A DNA stretch of 64,000 nucleotides from Azolla caroliniana. Taxonomy: Eukaryota > Polypodiophyta. The first letter of the stretch is position 1, and the number at the start of each line of letters is the position of its first letter. The notes beneath the pieces were generated by a model. That model was not told the origin of the DNA and made no database searches. It saw nothing but the letters and a program-made list of their open reading frames with translations. The stretch spans positions 22,816,001 to 22,880,000 of the forward strand of contig JBHGNT010000006.1 in assembly GCA_043228905.1 (NCBI GenBank). Direction: 5' to 3'. This document shows positions 1 to 8,918 of this stretch, piece after piece. The translations under genes and the position numbers were made by a program.

Positions 1-313
1 TGTCCAAGGGATTCATCACCGGTCATTGACACATCAATCTAGTATTCTCGTTTCATTCCATCTTGTCTCCTTCTTCATCTCTGTCTTCATGCGCTCATGT
101 CACTCACAACTTCTAGAGTTCCTAACCTCGTCACTTCTAGCTCCAAGTTTGTAGCCTGTCGCTTGTAGCCCTATCATCCATGCTCCGTCCCAATCCGTGC
201 TTGGTGTGTCCGTGACATCGAGCACTTTTGGGTTTCTATTTTTCTGGTTCAAATTGGTGGTGAAAGGCCTTTGCTTGCATAGGAAGCGCATGTGCTCTTG
301 ACCAAAGACTCAC

Positions 314-314
<1 letters not shown>

Positions 315-393
<79 letters not shown>
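315..393. repeat. (TG)n microsatellite, about 39 units
   Basis: Uninterrupted TG dinucleotide repeat of 79 bases. Frames crossing it give poly Cys-Val or His-Thr strings and are artefacts. Confidence 0.98.
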
Positions 394-396
<3 letters not shown>

Positions 397-609
397 AACC
401 CAAGCTCGAAGCTCTTTTTCCGGCCTAAGGCCATTTTTGTATTCTTCACTGTTTTAATCGACTATTTGGCAGTGTTGTATTCGGGTGCTCTTTCAGTGTC
501 GTGCTTGCTTGTCTTTCTCTGAGTCATGCCATTATTCCTATCTTGTTTGTGGTGTTCGGGGAGAAATCGTTCTTCCCTTCTTTGTTCTACGCATTCCTGC
601 TCGTTCATG

Positions 610-690
610 CAAGCCCGTGTGCTCAACATCCGAAATCCGGTAGGAGTGCCAAGCGAATACGGTCTTGTAAGCCCGTGCGCTTAGCATCCG
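610..690. repeat. Two 23-bp direct repeats 58 bp apart
   Basis: The units at 610-632 and 668-690 share the core AAGCCCGTG, then GCT(C/T)A(A/G)CATCCG, with a few mismatches. They sit in non-coding DNA and no function is visible. Confidence 0.7.
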
Positions 691-1789
691 GCCTTCGACA
701 GTCAGGCTGGATAGGCCACTTCATGCTTGGTAGCTGCTCGTTCTTAGGCTCCTTGGTTTGAGACCCCCCCATGGTCCCGCTTGAGCCGACCCGCAAGCTG
801 CAGATTTCCGCGACAACGCATTCCAAGTATTTATTTTAAAAAGGTTAGAATACTTGTAAAATACTTAGCATATATATTCTATGAGTATTGTATGCTAACT
901 ATTCTATAACAATGATGTACATAGTATATTCTTTATATTTAAGGTAAAATGGGTATTGTAAGTTTTTAAAGAAAGAAGATAGATTGTGGTCCCTGTTGCC
1001 AAATGGCTAGGTAAACGAGGAGTCTTGATAGCTTGGTCACTCTGTTTTGCAACTATTGAGACTTTGAGACACCGTCAAAGGGTCTGAGACAAGGGTGACT
1101 TGCCTCCTAGTTGCCTCAGAAGTGGAGGGGACATCATTGTGGAGTGCATCAAGGTTGGTAAATTATGTTTTTGGGCTTTTTTGTTGCCGGTTGTATCCAA
1201 TGGGCACGACATTGGTGTCGTTCTATGTTAAGGGTTCAAATTTTACGTGTTCATGCAACTTTTCATTCAAAGGTCAGAATCAAGATATGGAGTTTTTGTT
1301 GCGACCCTTGAGGTGAGATCTTTGTGTTGGTGTGTGATTTTTTTCCATGATAATTCAGAATTCTTCGAATTTTGAGTCGAAAAGTCTGGCACTTGTTTGG
1401 TTGCAAATAACACCAAATAATAGATTTACAAGTAAAAGCAAGCTATCATGTACTAACAAAGTAATATTTTTTGCCAAAAAAAAATACAGCCTTTTCTATC
1501 GTTAGTATTAGAAATAAGAAGGATGACAACATGGTAATGGAAATAGTATTATTGTTACTCCCCTCTGGAGAACACACTATTGTTGTTATTCCCAAGGAAC
1601 CGAATCAAGGTATTGTGGTAGGAAGGAGGGTTAGGATTCAGGATGTTCCACCGACACTGTACTGGGTCAGATTGGGGACGTGGGGTAACTTTATGCTGGG
1701 GTTACTTGGGTATCTCACACTAGAGGTGGCACTAATCGTCTGCTTCGGATGACACTCAGTAATACAGAACGATTGCTTCGGGGTCTGAA

Positions 1790-2233
1790 AGGGCACCAAT
1801 GTATGGGTTTCTACCGAATTGGCTACCAACAATGCATGCACATGATTTCATAGTAACAATACACTAGAGACTTAGATATCAAAACACAAGGTTTCCCCAC
1901 AACCACAGAATTATAATAAAGATACAGAAATATTAGAAGGAGAAACTGATGGACTATCGGTTCTGAATCTTGGTTCTCTCTCTCAGAATATGCACACCCC
2001 TCTGTACCACCCCCTTCACTCCTCTTGATCACACCCTTATATAAGACTCCATGCTTCCTATTTATGGGAAGCAGGGTCGGTTACACATTATTAATTATTT
2101 TGGTGTTATCGTTCCGCCCTACTCGATTCTCGACGGACTTCACTTGTTTGTGTTTTTCTCCGATTTGGTTTTGACCTATGAGCCTTGGACTTTTGTCCCT
2201 TTTCACACCTTTGGCCGTCCTACCCAGACAACA
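1790..2233 (-). mobile_element. 3' LTR of minus-strand gypsy GypX-1 (outer end approximate)
   Basis: Read on the minus strand, an LTR-like start (TGTTGTCTGGG) at 2233 lies 20 bases after a stem-loop that also precedes the 3' LTRs of two other elements in this window (30774-30807 and 45138-45168). A TATATAA box on the minus strand at about 2038-2044 fits a U3 promoter. The decayed extra ORF at 2350-3117 lies immediately upstream in element orientation, as it does in GypX-3. The outer end is a guess because no second LTR or target-site duplication is visible. Confidence 0.55.
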
Positions 2234-2264
2234 CATGGTACACCTTTGGGACAGTGCCTTGCAC
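2234..2264 (-). promoter_or_regulatory. Stem-loop just upstream of the GypX-1 3' LTR
   Basis: Minus strand GTGC-AAG-GCAC (2254-2264) followed by TGTCCCA and then the LTR. Two other elements have a stem at the same distance with the same AAG loop (see 30774 and 45138). The position suggests a cis signal for reverse transcription or RNA processing, which is inference. Confidence 0.6.
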
Positions 2265-2349
2265 ATCGAAGCAACATTGTCAAAAAAAGAATCGAATCAC
2301 CAAAAACATTGATTACTTACTCTTCAAAAATATGCAAGATGCTCTTCCT

Positions 2350-3117
2350 TTAAGCTGAGTCATCTACATTGGTGTCTAGCATGGCTAGTTGTTTGCGGTT
2401 TACCACTTGTTGTGCTTCAGCAAGTTGTCCTTCTATTGTGGCCAGTTGTTGACTTGCTTCAGTCGGCTCTTGTTTGGTCGTCGGCTCCGGCTCCACCCAT
2501 TGTTGGCTCCATTCTTTTGTTGGTTCCTTGTCGGGTTTGGGCCTGTGCTTCGTCTCGACTTCATTCTCATCTCGGCTGTCAGCTTGCTCTGCCTCGACTT
2601 TGAGGGTGCTTTGTGCGCCACTTCTGTCTGATGTTCTTTCCTTGCTTCGCCGGTTTCTTCCTCTCCTGCTCCTCGGCTTGGATTCTTTCCTATTTGGATT
2701 CTTTGGGCTACCACCAACAATAGCTTCTTACTGGCCTGCAGAGCCAAGATACCTGTTCGGAGGGCCTCACCTGTCAAGAAGCCCCAATTGATTGTGTTCT
2801 CCTCCTACATTGTTATGATGAAACCTACCTTCTTCTTTGGCATTCTGTACGTGGTGGGGTGGATGCAGGTGACCTCCAGCAAGAACTTTGTGAGTTCATA
2901 GAAAAACTTGTCTGGTACTACCTATGTCCTGTAGGCTTTGGTTGAGGAGTACTCCATTGTGGGGGTGGAACCTCCATTTCATGGCCACCTTCATGCTTCA
3001 AGCAGACCGCTGTTCGGACCTGTTCATTGGTGAGGCGGTCAACACGGATCTTCATGCCTACCTCATATGCCTCTAGGTGAAGGGGCACATTAGTGACTTT
3101 GATATAACCCCTAGGTC
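2350..3117 (-). pseudogene. Decayed copy of the GypX extra ORF
   Basis: On the minus strand two readable blocks match, in order, the extra ORF of GypX-3 (42088-45070). The first block, about 2945-3117, has the motif GGHEMEVPPP against GGDHEVDIPP in GypX-3. The second, about 2715-2860, reads YRMPKKKVGFIITM, then NWGFLTGEALRTGILAL, against SMPQNKAAIIIGAYEG and DWGIITSEGLRAALASF. A charged region then runs to a TAA at 2350-2352 and ends in a possible coiled coil (QQLATIEGQLAEAQQV). There are several stops (TAG near 2935, TAA near 2733) and frameshifts. The stretch is much shorter than the GypX-3 version, so the middle is probably deleted. Function is unknown, and I infer an accessory retrotransposon protein. 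Confidence 0.7.
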
Positions 3118-3430
3118 ATGCCTTTTAAGCTAGATGCGCAGATCAGAGGACATTTCGATCGGCATGGTCGATTCTTCTTCTTCGCTGGAGAGTTTTTGGG
3201 GTGAAAGTCTGTCAATGTGTGCATTATGAGCTTTCTACTTTTGTGCTTTGTCTTCTCGTCTTCGCGGGAAATGAATTTGTTTCTATATAGAAACAACTTT
3301 TGTAATAGTTTGATTCCCGAGGAGCGATTCTGTGCCCTAGATTCATAATTCTTTTCGCCATTATGCTTTGTTAATGCCACGCGTTGGGAAAGAACTGTAC
3401 TTGCTTTCTTGAGTTTTATGCATGCGAATT
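3118..3430. other. No recognisable feature
   Basis: The minus strand could be the 5' edge of the GypX-1 extra ORF or remains of its pol gene, but I find no RT, RNase H or integrase motif. Confidence 0.5.
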
Positions 3431-3865
3431 TGTTGGGTGAGAACCTCAACTTGGGCTGATTGGCTAAATAAGCTGAGAACTAGATCGGATAGAAACCGAT
3501 TGGTTAGGCTCAGATCAGATGGAGACCGATCAGCTAGGCCTGATCGACGGGGAGCCGGTAGGCCGTTAGGATCTATATTCCTCGTAGGAATATATTAGGT
3601 GTCAATGTTAGTAGCTAATGTATGAGCATTGAAGTACTAGTCAATACTTCTGTTAGTACTTTTGAGGACTTGTATTAACAGTGCTGACTAAGCACATTTT
3701 ATGTACAGAGAATATTTGCTAATAGTTTTTCCATTGTCACTCTATCTCTTTCTCTCTCTCACTGTATATTTCAATTGTTTGTGTTTAAACCTAGCTATTG
3801 TATTTCTAGATAATTGCCTATATATTTTGTGCTTTGTCTAACGCTTCTGCACATCATCTTTTACA
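3431..3865 (+). mobile_element. 5' LTR of copia CopA-1
   Basis: About 435 bp from TGTTGGG to TTACA, followed directly by a primer site. It shares with the other CopA LTRs (19963, 28803, 29067, 37187) the self-complementary start (TGTTGAG ... CTCAACA, here partly mutated), the phrase on a GCCGTTAG core, the closing GTGCT-N5-AGCAC hairpin near 3690, and TC-rich U5 sequence. It opens a copy that keeps only LTR and gag. Confidence 0.8.
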
Positions 3866-3877
3866 TGGTATTAGAGT
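3866..3877 (+). other. Primer-binding site of CopA-1
   Basis: TGGTATTAGAGT immediately after the LTR is a two-mismatch form of TGGTATCAGAGC, the plant initiator-Met tRNA primer site. Confidence 0.8.
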
Positions 3878-3969
3878 GCGAGGGTTAGAAGAATCCCCTC
3901 TTGTTGACAAAGCGATTCAACACAGACACGTAGAGTTTTCTTCCAAAAAACAAGAACTTGGACAGAAGT

Positions 3970-5065
3970 ATGGAAAGCTCACTTCTAATAGAAAAGATTG
4001 ATAGGACCAACTACCCATCTTGGGTGTAAAAGATGCACCAATACTTGCTTGGTCACAGATACTAGAGTTACGTCGAAGGAGCAAATGATACAACACCGGA
4101 TGCAACACGAAGGGATTTTCCGGCCTGGAAACAGGCAGCAAACAAAGTATTGTACTGCTTCGCCTCAAGTGTTGGAGATTAGCTACACAACTACATCCGG
4201 GATGCCAAGACGCCAAAAGATGTGTGGGCAAATCTAAAACGGATTTTCACCGCCAACACAATAGCCAAAAAGCCGCAACTTAGGCAATAGCTTAGCAATG
4301 TCTCACAGAAAGATTTGTTTGTGGCTGACTACACAGCCTGGATCAAGGAGATCTACAACTATCTCGCCTCCATCAACGTGAGCATTGAGGAGGACAAAAT
4401 TCTGTGGGTTTGTCTCACAGGGTTAACGTCCAAGTTCAGATCATTCCGAATGGCGATCTGCACGAGAGAGAATACACCGTACTTCTTCAAGTTGTAGTCG
4501 ATGCTTCTCGTTGAAGAAAATCACATGGGTGCGTCGACGAGTATGCACGCTAACAACAAGATGTTGTACACGGAGGCAGATCGGCCCCGTGGTCATGGTG
4601 GAGGAGGTGAGTCGGCACGCAATAGAGGTAGCCGACATGAGCAGAACCTGAGGCATAATAAAAATGCCGACAACAGTTCCAGACCCCCCACAAGTAGGGG
4701 GGTCAAGGCGGTGCCCGAAGCCGACAAGGAAAGTCCGCGACGGACTACTCGTACTGTCAACAAGGAAAGTCTGGAAGGGCCACAGAAAAAGCGCACCGAT
4801 TCGGACAGAACCGGGGGTGATGCAAATAGACATAAAAGATCGCACTACGTCCAAGGCTCTGCGAAAACCTTGATGGGCTTAGCCTTCATGATGAAGCATA
4901 AAGCCAACTCGATGGTGACGAGCACCTTGAAATCAAAGGAGGTGTGGTATGTGGACTCCGGTGCATTGAACCACACGAGAAACCATGAAGAATGGTTCTT
5001 CTATCTCGAGAAGCCAGAGCAACTGGGGGTCGTCGAAACTGACAACGATAGTCCTCACCCTACGT
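3970..5065 (+). pseudogene. CopA-1 gag-protease remnant
   Basis: Copia gag begins with MESSLLIEKIDRTNYPSW, typical of the UBN2-type gag domain, and continues with VEGANDTTPDA and KEIYNYLASINVSIEED. It is broken by stops at about 4027, 4066, 4180, 4288 and 4495. The nucleocapsid zinc knuckle, intact in CopA-3 and CopA-4, is destroyed here. The aspartic protease start is readable (EVWYVDSGALNH, active-site DSG). Similarity to CopA stops at about 5065, where an inverted copia of another family begins. The copy is clearly dead. Confidence 0.85.
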
Positions 5066-5225
5066 ATGTTGTCGTTTTCATGTGCCTTACCTTCCAAGTT
5101 GCGGCATCGATCTTGTCCAGTCTTTTTTCCCCAATCTGTGCTGGCAACCAGAGATCTTTGACCACCAACATGTTCCTCATCTTCGACTTCCACAATGGGT
5201 AGTTGTAGCCGGTGAGCTTGAACAT
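5066..5225 (-). pseudogene. Gag N-terminus of an inverted copia (CopB), truncated
   Basis: The minus strand from ATG at 5225 reads MFKLTGYNYPLWKSKMRNML, then LVVKDLWLPAQIGEK and ATWKVRH, a classic plant copia gag start. It is open to about 5066, where the sequence switches to CopA-1 on the other strand. Only about 53 residues remain. The family differs from CopA because its gag start and LTR share no sequence with CopA. Confidence 0.8.
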
Positions 5226-5242
5226 CCCGCCGAAAGGATTTT

Positions 5243-5793
5243 CAATGCTCTGATACCAAATTGTGCAGAATCACGCTCGGCCACAACAGAGTCTCAAACT
5301 CAAGATGGAAAAAATAAACAAAAAATAGCAATGCACTTACTCAGACAATAGAGATGACACCGAATGTTTATGTGGAAAACCCTAATCAAGAAAAACCACG
5401 GGAGCCCACAGACTCCAACTACCACTATGAGAGGAAGGCTACAATGAGAGACTCGGAGGCAACGACCTCAAGCTCTAAGTCTTCGTCAACCGGCGGTTCC
5501 AAACAAAGAATGCTTTCTGTTTTTCTCACGCTCTCTAACCCTGTCTCTCTGTATATATCTCTGTACAACAATCACAACATCTATTTATACTCATATAGTT
5601 GATGGGTTATTTACAAATATGACCCCAACGTACACGTCTGAACATATTTACTAATATGTTCCTATTTTCTGATTTATAGTGAGTTTAGACGGACTCCTTC
5701 CGGATCCATCCGGTCTGGTTCCTTCCTTCGTCCTATCTTTTGGCTCGTCCGGTTCTCATTCGGATCCCATCCGGAGGGGCTTGTTTCCCAATA
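5243..5793 (-). mobile_element. Primer site and 5' LTR of CopB
   Basis: The minus strand carries TTTGGTATCAGAGC (5247-5260), the initiator-Met tRNA primer site, directly after an LTR ending at 5262. Further up the minus strand a TATAAATA box (about 5584-5592) and a probable LTR start (ATTGGGAAACAAGCC, near 5793) give an LTR of about 530 bp. The outer end is approximate because the terminal TG looks mutated. Confidence 0.7.
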
Positions 5794-6069
5794 GATGTAT
5801 GGTTTTCAACCATGAGCCCTGATTGATGTTAATATACATGATGATGAGTTGCAAAGTATGCAAAACTTTCTTCGGGATATGCAAGATATGTTGCATATTG
5901 CACGAGATAATAACACTAGGTCATTTGAAATAGGTAATACATTGCAATTTAAGAACAGTCTATCCAAAAAAGACACAAAGTAGGTCATTTCACAAAGTAG
6001 GCCTCCGACATCCTTAACCATCTCTAAAGAGTACTTCCTAGTAAATGCATCTTTGGAAGAGGTATGATA
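5794..6069. other. Short readable plus-strand stretch, identity unknown
   Basis: From about 5817 to 5983 the plus strand reads open for roughly 55 codons (includes DDELQSMQNFLRDMQDML) with ordinary amino-acid composition, ending in TAG. It lies downstream of the DUF7869-like gene on the opposite strand. It might be the last exon of an unrelated gene or chance. No family was recognised. Confidence 0.3.
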
Positions 6070-8372
6070 CTAATGAACCACAATGGATTGAACTTGATTG
6101 CCTTCATCATCCTTAATAATTTCAATGATTTTAGCAATCCAAAAGGGATGGCCCAACTTATCAACCCCAGCTAATGTTGCAACAAGCATACCAACTTGCA
6201 ACTCATGTAGATTGCCTTGCCATCTCACCTCAGCAACATGCGATAATCTTGGTCCCACGTAAATATCTCTTTTGTCGTGGATGAACTAGATTATTTAATT
6301 CAAGATTATCTAGTAGTTGTAAAAGAGTTGTGCTCTCCATTGATGGGCGACCAATATTCCATTCGAATTGGTTTTGTAGTGGTCATACTCCTGCAAAGTA
6401 GTTATCTAATATAATATGTTGATGATTAAAGAAGTTATCCCACCATTAGACATCCTGATCACCAACATACTTTTTGGTTCTCTCAATATTTTTGTGTTTT
6501 CCTGAAGGCACCGCGTCCAACATATCTTTTGCTCTTCAATTGAACTATTAGTAGCCAATCTTTTGTGGTCATCATAGATTACTGACTTTGGGAAATGCAA
6601 TAAGAGCCTACATTTGTCTTGTGGCTCCCATTGCGAACTAGATGAGTATTGTTTGGCATACAACATCGTCTGGTTGTGACAAACCCCACTTTTGTGGATG
6701 AGGAAGACGTGGTTAAAACTTATATTATTAAGCATAGTAAGAAACCTACATTGAGTCCCATCATCATTCACACTGAATCGTTTAAAATCATAAACTTCAT
6801 CTAAATGTTGTACATCTAGCTTTGGGGTATAAGCTTTAGTGATAAACTTTGACAACATATCAAGTGTGAAATCATCACATCTCGCTAATTTCTTGGAGAA
6901 CCGACTAAACATTTGATCTATGTGATAATGTGTGTGACCAACTAGTAAGAAGTTGACCTTAATCTTTTTGAAAATACCCGTGTCTACTAACATGCTTAAA
7001 TAACCAAATACAATCGAGTTCTTGTTTTCTCTGGGTCGTGTTGTCTAGTTGCACGTATAGTATTGGCGGGAGTAAACCTTACCCAGTCTGCAAAACTCTT
7101 TGCATCACTGTTACTGTAAGATTAGGGTCATTGTGGATATTTGGATAAGTTAGAAACACTTGAGGCCTTATTGTCTGACAATATAGAAGACAACATACTA
7201 AGTGCATCTGCACTAGGCATTCATCTCCAATATCCTTGGGCAACCTTCGAAAGTGTGGCAAACGAGTTTTCTTCTGATCCATCCCATCTATAATCAAGCA
7301 CATATACCTTTCCAGTGATTGAAGTGTTTTTTGACAATGGTGCATAGCTTTAGATCTTTCCAATGCTTGACTTTCTTGATGTTCTTTTAATAAATTCTTA
7401 TAATTGTTTATTTCTTCATCTGTTGTCCCACTCTTTGCCATGCTTTTTAAGCTTGCACATATAGAGCAAACACCCATTTGGACCTTGTGGGGTATGATCA
7501 CATTGTTAAACTTCAATCTCCATATTTGATTAAAATGCTGATATTGTATGTAAGCTACACTTTCTAATAACATGCCATCCTTATACGCTTGGTACACCTC
7601 ACGGCGAGTGAAGTTATCTGACAAATGTAATCTTCCAGTGGTGGGCATACCATCACATTGCTTCGAGAAATACATCTCATCCATCTCATGACATCTCGCC
7701 CAATCAGACCCTTACATGCAGATTCTATATTGTTGAAAGGTACCCACGAGCCCTTATCTATCGATCTTGAATTCTCTGGAGCCTCATGTTACCAATGCTA
7801 TAAGCAATCTTAAAAGCTACTCAACAACTCTTCTTACTAAGTGAAATGTAATATTTCACATGCAGAGAACTTGAAACTGCCGCGTGGACCTTAACAAGTT
7901 GCATATGTGAAATCAAGAAAGTATCTTGTTCATCGCCATTAAGTGACAAATACTTCTGTCGCAAACACCTCAAGTTTGCCTTTCCAAAATTTGAAAGACA
8001 AAGATTGCCACAACATGGCTTGCATATATCAAATGCAATTTCGCTATTCAAACACAAAAAATTATATCTTTTAACACTCACTTGTCGAGGAACTCTTTGA
8101 AAATTCAAAGGCTTATTGACACAATCCTTGTCAACATTACATAAACTTGAACCCTCATGATTTGTAGCTACTCTATTATTTCGTAGTCTACCTAAGTCAA
8201 AAGGCTCGATTGAAAAAAGTGAATTCGAACTTTGCCAAACATCATCGTTGGACTCTACATGGCATTGTTTATTATTAATATGGTTATATTCATTGATAGA
8301 GAATAACGAGTTACCAAATAATTTAAAAGGCTCAAAGGAGAATAGAGAACTTTTACTTGAGGTTGAGGACAT
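6070..8372 (-). pseudogene. DUF7869-like protein gene, broken
   Basis: Starts at ATG 8372 (MSSTSSKSSLFSF). Visible in order: a Cys-rich block (CKPCCGNLC, then LRQKYLSLNGDEQDTFLI) near 7900-8040; KIAYSIGNMRLQRIQ near 7780; RLHLSDNFTRREVYQAY near 7610; a C-x2-C pair (GVCSICASLK); LIIDGMDQKKTRLPHF near 7255-7305; LPPILYVQLDNT near 7050; and the hallmark VNFLLVGHTHYHIDQMFS near 6905-6955. A C-terminal piece (VGMLVATLAGVDKLGHPFW) lies near 6150-6190. These blocks match plant and animal proteins annotated DUF7869, whose biochemical role is not established and which I suspect derive from a mobile element. Breaks include a TGA at about 7821, a TAA at 7079-7081, and frameshifts near 7040, 7690 and 6260. 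The gene is divergent from the ParB-methyltransferase gene, 195 bp away. Confidence 0.75.
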
Positions 8373-8567
8373 ATCGAGTAAAGATAACTAAGCTCAACTA
8401 AGTCGAGAATAATTTTTAAAAAAATAAAATCGTAAAAGAAATTATATAAAGGAAAGGCCACTTCTCATTGTTATTATCGCATTCAAGAAGCGAAGTAGCA
8501 CAGGAGCACAAAGCATCCCAACCTTTCGTTTTTGCCTCTCCAGTCAACTAGAGTCGACATCAACAAC
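8373..8567. promoter_or_regulatory. Shared spacer between two divergent genes
   Basis: The 195 bp separates ATG 8372 (minus) from ATG 8568 (plus) and must hold both 5' leaders and promoters. It is AT-rich on the left (poly-A tract near 8414-8428). The minus strand has a TATATAA-like run near 8440-8447. No other element is recognisable. Confidence 0.45.
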
Positions 8568-8578
8568 ATGAACAAGGG

Positions 8579-8714
8579 AAAGAAAATTGCTAGGTATCTT
8601 CTTTTAATTGTTTTTGAAGATTCCATTTTATTTTTGTTCATTTTTTGCAATAGGAACTCAATGCATAGAGAATCTTCAAAAACAGTTAAAAGAAGATACC
8701 TAGCAATTTTCTTT
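8579..8714 (+). repeat. 45-bp inverted repeat spanning the first 5' splice site
   Basis: Left arm 8579-8623 and right arm 8670-8714 are reverse complements with one mismatch and a 46-base loop. The left arm contains the last 15 bases of proposed exon 1 and the GT donor at 8594, so the pre-mRNA could fold the donor into a long duplex. Confidence 0.9.
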
Positions 8715-8745
8715 GAATCTCCCGTTGAAAGCGAGAGACCTCGAT

Positions 8746-8918
8746 GGGAACTTGATGCACTGCATCAAGTTCTCGTTGAAAGCAACACTCTTTCAATAGG
8801 AACTTGATGCACTACATCGAGTTCTCCCTCTTCCAACGAGAACTCAATGCAGTGCATCGAGTTCCCATTGAAAGAGGGTGGCTTTCAAAGGGAACTCGAT
8901 GCACTGCATCGAGTTCCC
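8746..8918 (+). repeat. Cluster of four ~29-bp palindromes in intron 1
   Basis: Units at 8746-8774, 8799-8827, 8838-8865 and 8890-8918 each consist of an arm GGGAACTCGATGCA (or close variant), one or two central bases, and the reverse complement arm. The last is perfect. CTTTCAA/TTGAAAG flanks extend some of the palindromes. A further half-copy (GGAACTCAATGCA) lies at 8653-8665 inside the hairpin loop. Confidence 0.9.

Larger units (their letters stand above)
1..1789. other. No recognisable gene; repeat-bearing intergenic DNA
   Basis: I see no coding region I can support. The stretch holds a TG microsatellite (315-393), a short spaced direct repeat (610-690) and an AT-rich block near 830-960. 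The open frames here are short, lack known motifs and overlap on both strands. The stretch near 1471-1752 reads open for about 90 codons, but I cannot match it to a family. The outer end of the gypsy LTR that follows is uncertain and may lie anywhere from about 1740 to 1800. Confidence 0.6.

Noticed and set aside
249-522. Open frames on both strands rich in Thr-His or Cys-Val
   Set aside because: They are translations of the TG microsatellite.
1471-1752. 93-codon plus-strand frame
   Set aside because: No recognisable motif and no splice or promoter context. Probably chance or unidentified element DNA.
2433-2777. 114-codon minus-strand open frame with basic composition
   Set aside because: Only its first part is in the frame of the decayed GypX extra ORF. 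The rest is out of frame relative to the block that reads into the coiled-coil tail, so I annotated the pseudogene instead.
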